Below, piece by piece: positions 58,486-64,000 of a DNA stretch of 64,000 nucleotides. Location: contig OZ022257.1 in NCBI GenBank assembly GCA_963978905.1, positions 55,508,873 to 55,572,872 of the forward strand. The letters run 5' to 3'. This DNA comes from Trichostrongylus colubriformis. Taxonomy: Eukaryota; Nematoda; Chromadorea; Rhabditida; Trichostrongylidae. The notes under the pieces are model-generated. The model saw only the letters and a program-made list of their open reading frames with translations. It did not search any database and had not been told where the DNA came from. The translations under genes and the position numbers were made by a program. Position 1 is the first letter of the stretch. Each line of letters opens with the position of its first letter.

Positions 58486-59046
58486 TTTTAAGGCAGCATT
58501 AGGGGAAAGTCGGACGAAAAGTAAAAGAAGTAGTGGATATGAAAGTCGAGATTTCTAGTAACAGGACAGTGAAGAAACAACGAATGGAACTGGCAAAAAA
58601 CCCGAGAAATAGGACCCCCATCCCACGGTTGATTCTAGGCGCGGACGACCTTCCCGTCATGATGCGGGTAATCTGCTCTAGTTTTTCATTGGCATGTTGA
58701 CAAGTAAACACAAGGGAATGTTTGGAAATATGACCGCATCTCTGTTTTGAGTGAGCTTCAAGCTAAAACTGCGAAAGCACGCAGCAAAACATTCAATCCT
58801 GCCGTATCTTCTTGACCGCTCTCACCCCAGTCAATCGGGAAATACGTCATCGGGAGGCGGGGTCTACCTGTCAAGAGGCGGAGCATAAGTGCGTTTGCGG
58901 GATTTTGCAGCGCTTCTACAGCTCGGAGGGGCGCTTTTTCACCGGGATTTCGCCACAGATAGCCTTCCTAGGCCCAGGACTACCATGTGAGTTACTTCTT
59001 GTAGGCATTTCTCCATTACCGCCTTACCCCTAATGATGTCTTTAAG
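58486..59046. mobile_element. GGCAGCATTAGGGG-type MITE, reverse orientation of the 27.4 kb copy
   Basis: The left end ttaaggcagcattaggggaaa and the right end ttacccctaatgatgtctttaa are inverted. The order of internal blocks is the reverse complement of 27406-27995 (aaaaacccgagaaataggaccccc, then ggcgctttttcaccgggatttcgccacagatagcc). Confidence 0.85.
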
Positions 59047-59888
59047 AGATGCATCGCTTACGTGGCTAACTTGTTGAATGCTGTACACTGACATGCTTAA
59101 AGACACCGTAAGGGAGTAATTTTGGCTTACGGTAGAACAGACGTAGTGTGGACGAGTTCAAGTGACCGCCATTGCACAAACTCGCCAATTTGACGCCTTG
59201 GCATGGTGCCAAGAGAAGATGTTTCCATTATAAAGTTGTTCATTCCTTTTACCTTCTCCTTTACTCTTTCGTATATTGTTTCTAGATGTACTTACATGAA
59301 TGTTAATGTAGTTGGGAATGGCCACTTCACGGCGCTGGGAGTCAGGTGCTACAACTAAAGTTGGCCCGCGGCCGTCTCCTACAGCGGACAACTCGGAACG
59401 CCAGTGCGATGATGCGAATGAGGCGCGAATACACACCGCAGCGATGCACTTTTGAGTTCGGGTTTTTTCACCGATTATCGCTTCTAACCTTCTGCGTTCG
59501 TTACGAAATGCTCATCTCTCTGTATGTTTCTCTTGTTTCGGACTCCCTTCCGGTTCCTTTAACATAACTGTATCAACATGTACCTTGGATCATGCACAAA
59601 AATGAATATAATCATGAAAGTGCTTTCAACAGATGTACTGCAGAGGTGGTTTTTAGGGAGCTCGTGACCACACGTAGGTGAATTATAAAGAAGTCTGAAG
59701 GAAAACCCACTCACGCTACCTGCGAGAATAACAACACACCGTTCCTAAAGTATGAAAAACAACTGCAAACATGCGACGAAGGTGTGACGCCGTTCCTACC
59801 TATAGCTTTGCAAGATCGTACTTGTATAGGACGTGCACGATACGCCACTAACACGAAAGTCTTGTAAAGGCATGCCAGTGTACAGCAT

Positions 59889-60900
59889 TCGAAGACAGCA
59901 TTAGTGTGGTAATTGAGAAATCCCTAAAAGAAGTCAATTGAATGGAAACTATAGGTATAGGAAGGCATCCCGGTGAAATATCTGTGGCGAAATCCCGGTA
60001 AAAAAACGCGACTGCGAGCTGTACAAACGGCGCAACGGATAACACCTGTCGCCCTGAATGACCGACCCCGCTTCCTAGGGTCGACGTTGCCGAAGAATGA
60101 CAGAGGTGCAGAGTAAAGAGCATGATAGCAGAATGATACTATTCACATCGTATTGGAGACGTGTCAATCAAAACGATGTGGTGCTTGACGTATACGCTTT
60201 CGATGTGATCTTTACCGGTCAGTATCAAAGATTGGATGGAATGAAACAGTTGAACTACTCCTAACACTGCCTTAAAGGAATCGTCCACGGAAAATGCGTT
60301 TTTGTGTTACTCATACGTTTATGTTGTATTTGCCTAATGTGGGCCTCATGCAAAATTTCACGCGAAAAAATGCCAATCTGGCTGAGATACAGCACCACAA
60401 AGTGAGGTCCCAGTGGGCGGGGCCTAAGAGTAAAAGCCTCGTCCCGTGGTCCGCCGCCGTTGGGAACGGAGAGTGGGACTGTTTACGAAACTTTCTGCTC
60501 CTACAATGCGTCTCCGACCACGGCGGACGACGGAACGAGGCTTTTCTCTTAGGCCCCGCCCACTGGGACCGCACTTTGTGGTGCTGTATCTCAGCCAGAT
60601 TCGCATTTTTTCGCGTGAAATTTTGCATGAGGCCCACATTAGGCAAATACAACATAAACGTATGGGTAACACAAAAACGCATTTTCCGTGGACGATTCCT
60701 TCAAACAATTTAGACACGAGTTGCATTGCAACATCATTGAGCACTTTTGCACTTTCAAAGGCAGCGTTGGGGGTAATTCGACTGTTTCATTCCTTCCAAT
60801 CTTTGATACTGACCGGTGGTCGTGTTCACCACGAGAGTGACATGTCAAGCACCATGTCATTTCGATCAATACGGCTTCACTGCTATACGATAAGTATCAT
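59889..60900. mobile_element. Composite: two inverted GGCAGCRTT elements flanking a palindrome
   Basis: From 59889 (gaagacagcattag) to about 60272 (taacactgcctt) and from 60756 (aggcagcgttgggggtaa) to about 60900, two related elements face each other. They share accggtcagtatcaaagattggatggaatgaa in opposite orientation (about 60215-60250 and 60788-60825). The long palindrome 60273-60703 sits between them. Confidence 0.65.
60273..60703. mobile_element. Near-perfect ~430-bp palindromic element (best copy of family)
   Basis: From TTAAAGGAATCGTCCACGG the left arm reads to a centre near 60488 and then almost exactly back to CCGTGGACGATTCCTTCAA. Blocks include gtgttactcatacgtttatgttgtatttgcctaatgtgggcc, gtgggcggggcctaagag and gtccgccgccgttgggaacg. 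Other copies lie at 6427, 14643 (part), 33093, 34521, 54268, 61083 (part) and 63961 (cut by the window end). The low arm divergence shows this is the youngest copy here. Open frames on both strands mirror each other and are by-products. Confidence 0.9.
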
Positions 60901-61082
60901 TACGGTATCATGCTCACTACTCTACACCACAATCATTCGTCGGCAAAGTCGACTCGAGGTGGTGGGGTCGGTCATCCAAGGCGTCAGGCGTTATCCGTTG
61001 CGCCGTTTCTACATTCGCCGTAGCTGGATCGTTGCCCAAGTCCAATTATACTCTGAGAAGTAGTGCAGATTTGCGCTCTGAA

Positions 61083-61244
61083 GCCCCGAGTGGGTGCCCC
61101 GCTTCGCTGTCCGCCCCTTTGATGGGGGCTGTATCTTAGCCGGATTTCACTTTGTTCGCGAGAAACGTTGCAAACCACCCTTATTAAGCAAAAACATAAA
61201 TATGTGGGAAGCGGAAAACACTTCTCCGTGTTCGATCCCTTTAA
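61083..61244. mobile_element. Half copy of the long-palindrome element
   Basis: Only the right arm is present (gctgtatcttagccggatttcactttgttcgcgagaaacgttgc through ctccgtgttcgatccctttaa). Confidence 0.75.
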
Positions 61245-62796
61245 GGTCCGCGCAGTTTGGAGAGCGCTGCTGCTAGATGATGGACGAAGTTCTAAAATTC
61301 CACAGCCTGCAAAGCCTGATCAGCGCCTACACAAATTCATCAATTAATAACAGTGCATCAGACAGTGAAAATTTTGACTCGCTTGTCTCCTCTGTTTTCA
61401 GTAGGCCTACATAACCATCCTTCTTGATATGATGAGGCCTTGTTGAGCGGTTAATAATACTGTGTCATAAACTGTAAAATCGGCCAGGTGTGTGTGCTGG
61501 TGTGTTCAACCGAACAGTCAGAATTCGTGTACCAGCAAAAAAGGGAGTTGAATTTTTATGAAAGTGATTGTGGAAGTTAAAAAACTGATAAAAAGTGTCT
61601 GGTAACAAGTGTCACCATGTGGCCGTGCTATGTGGGTTGGCACTTGAGCAACCAAATTAACATGTGATATGGCCTAGGACGGAGTCACTAGTCGTGACAG
61701 ATCGGAAGTGATAACAACTAATGGCGGCTGATTATACTGATAATGAGAGAAGCGGTAAGCTAGTCATTGGAGGCATTGCGACTTAAGCCTATGCTATACT
61801 CGGTCATGAGCATATTTTGTTTCTGTTCCGAAATCACTAGCAAAAAGCGGATCGGCTGTTCAAAAATATGGCGAACAGGGAAGTGATGGGTGCCTAAGGG
61901 GATATGGTCTATAAAGCCCAAAGTTAATATTATTAGCTAGCATATTGGCCCCCACGCTGTATGTAAGCACGTTTCACTGCTGTTCCTTGACGCATCCTTT
62001 TATTTGCAACAGAACATTCGAGTATCATAATTTCTAAAAAGTGATAGGTGCCGTATAGGTCATATCACTTTTTATAAGGAAGCAACGGAGCTGGTGCAAA
62101 GAGTCGCGCATAATACGGTGCGTACTTTATTGCGAAACGAGGTATATGTATAGGTAGTGATAGAGGAGCTTTTCACCACTCATCATGTGTTCTGCGTAAA
62201 CGGATGTGCCTGAGAAACTGGTTAGAGTGAACTTTACCAGACAATGAAAATACTATGTGAATCGATCCAGCATTTCTTTCAGGGCGACAGTGGAGATTCG
62301 CTTATTCAGGAGAACGAAAAGGGTAAAATGGTTCAGATAGGGACAACGTCATTTGGCAACTCTTGCAAGAACAGTGGGTTTTTGTTTTGAAGTGATGTTG
62401 GATTTGCAAAAAACTAGTTAGTTCTCTTCTCTATCGCATCACGCGCTTCTTCTCGTGGCTGGACTTGCGCAATAGGTTTTTTCTTGAACGAGTTTTACTT
62501 GCACGTTGCAATGATCATTACTTGGAAAAGTATAAAAAAACAAGTTATATGCAGTAATTTGCTGCTAACGCCGTCACAGCGACTTTGCCACTGATTTCGA
62601 ACACACCTGGAGGAGTTGCAGACTTGAAACTGCCTATATTGAAAGCTGTAACTAGGTTTAGACTTATAAAAGTCTGCGAAGTTTGAAAAGGTTCGAAGAG
62701 CGTCGTGGAGCGTCGCGGTGCAATCTACGACGTTGCATATTATCCTACGCTTAAGCCACTGTAGTCGCTGCAGCACCGATTCACCGCTTATGAAGA
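61245..62796. other. AT-rich stretch without recognisable features
   Basis: No gene, splice-consistent exon or repeat shared with the rest of the window was identified. Confidence 0.4.
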
Positions 62797-63163
62797 AGGG
62801 GTCTGCACAGTTATAACAAATTTCCTCTCTGCGAGGTCGCGCTCGCGGCGCTGCCAGCAGAACTTGCCACGGTCGGTTGGAATTCCGCTCAGAACGCAAG
62901 GGTCTAGTACCATGGAGGTCCTTAAAGGAGTAGCTGTTTATAACGTCATTACCTAGAATACAATCACTTTTGTGCCCTTAAAGGACAAAGTAGTGACATT
63001 AGAAGTAAAAAAAACGATAGCACCACATGATAACAATCCAATTAAGAAATAATGAATTCGTGCGTAAAACTAAAGGGAGTGTTGCAATGTACGCATGCAC
63101 ACGCGATGAAATCCGGAGCGCCGCTCGCCGCGCAAAAATGTGTCACAAGTGTACACACCCATG
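62797..63163. mobile_element. GTGTACACTTATGTC-ended MITE
   Basis: The right end gcaaaaatgtgtcacaagtgtacacaccc and worn left end gggtctgcacagttataac enclose an interior shared with 33218-33531 (gggtctagtaccatggaggtcctt, gtagtgacattagaagtaaaaaaaacgatagca). Confidence 0.75.
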
Positions 63164-63960
63164 AAGAAGTAGTTATAATGTAATAGATCTTCCTTTGAAA
63201 TATATAATGGGGGAGTAACAAGACTTTACAAAAAACCAGTTACGTTCCAGACTTCAACCATACGTTTTGCGACGCTGAAGAAATCGGCTATTACGGTTCA
63301 GAAGATTATTTCACAGATATGCGTCATGATTTAGATTGGATTTGTGATAAAACAGGTGAGACAACGGCAGTACGTATGTAAAGCAGCAGGAGCAATACAC
63401 ATTACATAGCTGAAAATGCAATTTTATAGGAGTGTGTTCTGAGGATATGCAGAAAGAAAAGGCACGTAAAAAGAAGAGAAATAGATCATCTGCCGTATTT
63501 TCAGCTGAGATTCGCAAATTCCTCTGATGAGACCCAGCATTCCTATTTCAGTAAATCTTGACTATGAACAAAAGTTGCATTAAAATAAATGCATTGGTAG
63601 AACAGCTTCCTACAGAGTCGTCGCTGCCCTGCCGAACATTTTTTGTCATATCAGTATGTTTATCCACAAAATATTGAGGCCATTACAACATTCTTGACCT
63701 TTCTAGAATATGTAGAAGTCAAAGTTTTCAGAAACTATCAAGAGTTCAGGTAACAAGGGATGGTATAATTTCCTCTTTTGACTGATTCGAACAACCACAC
63801 TAATATGGTCTGTTCTGCTCCTCGGTTTGATGTTTGATGCAGGTTCTCTAAACGCTCTCAGAAGCCGGTGTTTGGCGATTAGATTGCAACAAGCTCGCAC
63901 AGGGGTTATCAGTGATCGTACATCACAATGGGATGGAATGAGCTCATGGAAAGCTCCGAT
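63164..63960. other. Stretch without supported features
   Basis: Nothing recognisable on either strand beyond short random open frames. Confidence 0.4.
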
Positions 63961-64000
63961 TTAAAGGAATCGTCCACGGAAAATGAGTTTTTGTGTTACC
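63961..64000 (+). mobile_element. Start of another long-palindrome element, cut by window end
   Basis: TTTAAAGGAATCGTCCACGG and the following bases are identical or nearly so to the first 40 bases of the element at 60273. Confidence 0.85.

Noticed and set aside
60294..60713. Long open frames on both strands (up to ~205 codons) across 60.29-61.06 kb
   Set aside because: They are the mirror images expected of a palindrome: the plus- and minus-strand peptides start with the same sequence. They run through the transposon centre and have no homologous look.
1..64000. Search for CRISPR arrays, rRNA genes or complete transposase genes
   Set aside because: No regularly spaced direct-repeat array, rRNA signature or full-length transposase was seen; the regular repeats present are MITE interiors and tandem duplications.

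Overview
This window looks like chromosomal DNA of a parasitic strongylid-type nematode (hookworm-like; the exact species cannot be read from the sequence). The reasons are multi-exon genes whose introns end in the nematode TTTCAG-type acceptor, one 41-nt intron, acceptors immediately 5' of start codons as expected for spliced-leader trans-splicing, a TWK-class two-pore potassium channel, and a very high load of short non-autonomous DNA transposons. No bacterial operons, rRNA or CRISPR are present.

Layout. (1) 1-908: copies of a dispersed repeat. (2) 909-7780, plus strand: the last 13 exons of a cadherin gene whose 5' part lies outside the window. All exon phases agree. It encodes about three extracellular cadherin repeats, a membrane-proximal domain of the CDH23/PCDH15 kind, one membrane helix and a short tail. 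(3) 10841-12463, plus: a clean two-exon module encoding a K2P first membrane helix and the cap helix. (4) 19346-28295, plus: a complete 12-exon K2P channel (about 490 aa). The upstream module ends in the same phase, at the same structural place, as the gene's own TM1/cap exons, so it could be an alternative 5' end of this gene. (5) 29727-40343, minus: the 3' half of a membrane protein gene with a proline/serine-rich cytoplasmic tail and a matching poly(A) signal. Further minus-strand coding exons at 42511-49713 encode cysteine-containing, probably extracellular segments that I could not assign to a family. (6) 49.7-64 kb: no recognisable host gene, mostly mobile-element relics.

The introns and spacers hold at least eight repeat families: long palindromic elements of about 430 bp (best copy 60273-60703); three structurally different families sharing the terminus GGCAGCRTT, some flanked by TTA (PIF/Harbinger-like); a family ending in GGGTGTGTACACTTATGTC; a family ending in a GTCACGAGGTCGAATTT terminus; a piggyBac-type element with TTAA flanks; an element with a TTTA duplication; a palindrome made from two mariner 3' ends; tRNA-related SINE-like repeats; and a 5'-truncated LINE. 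Several are nested in one another.

Most long open frames outside the exons listed are by-products of palindromes or simple repeats and are not annotated as genes. Exon calls rest on reading frame, splice-site sequence and phase agreement only; no database or transcript evidence was available.
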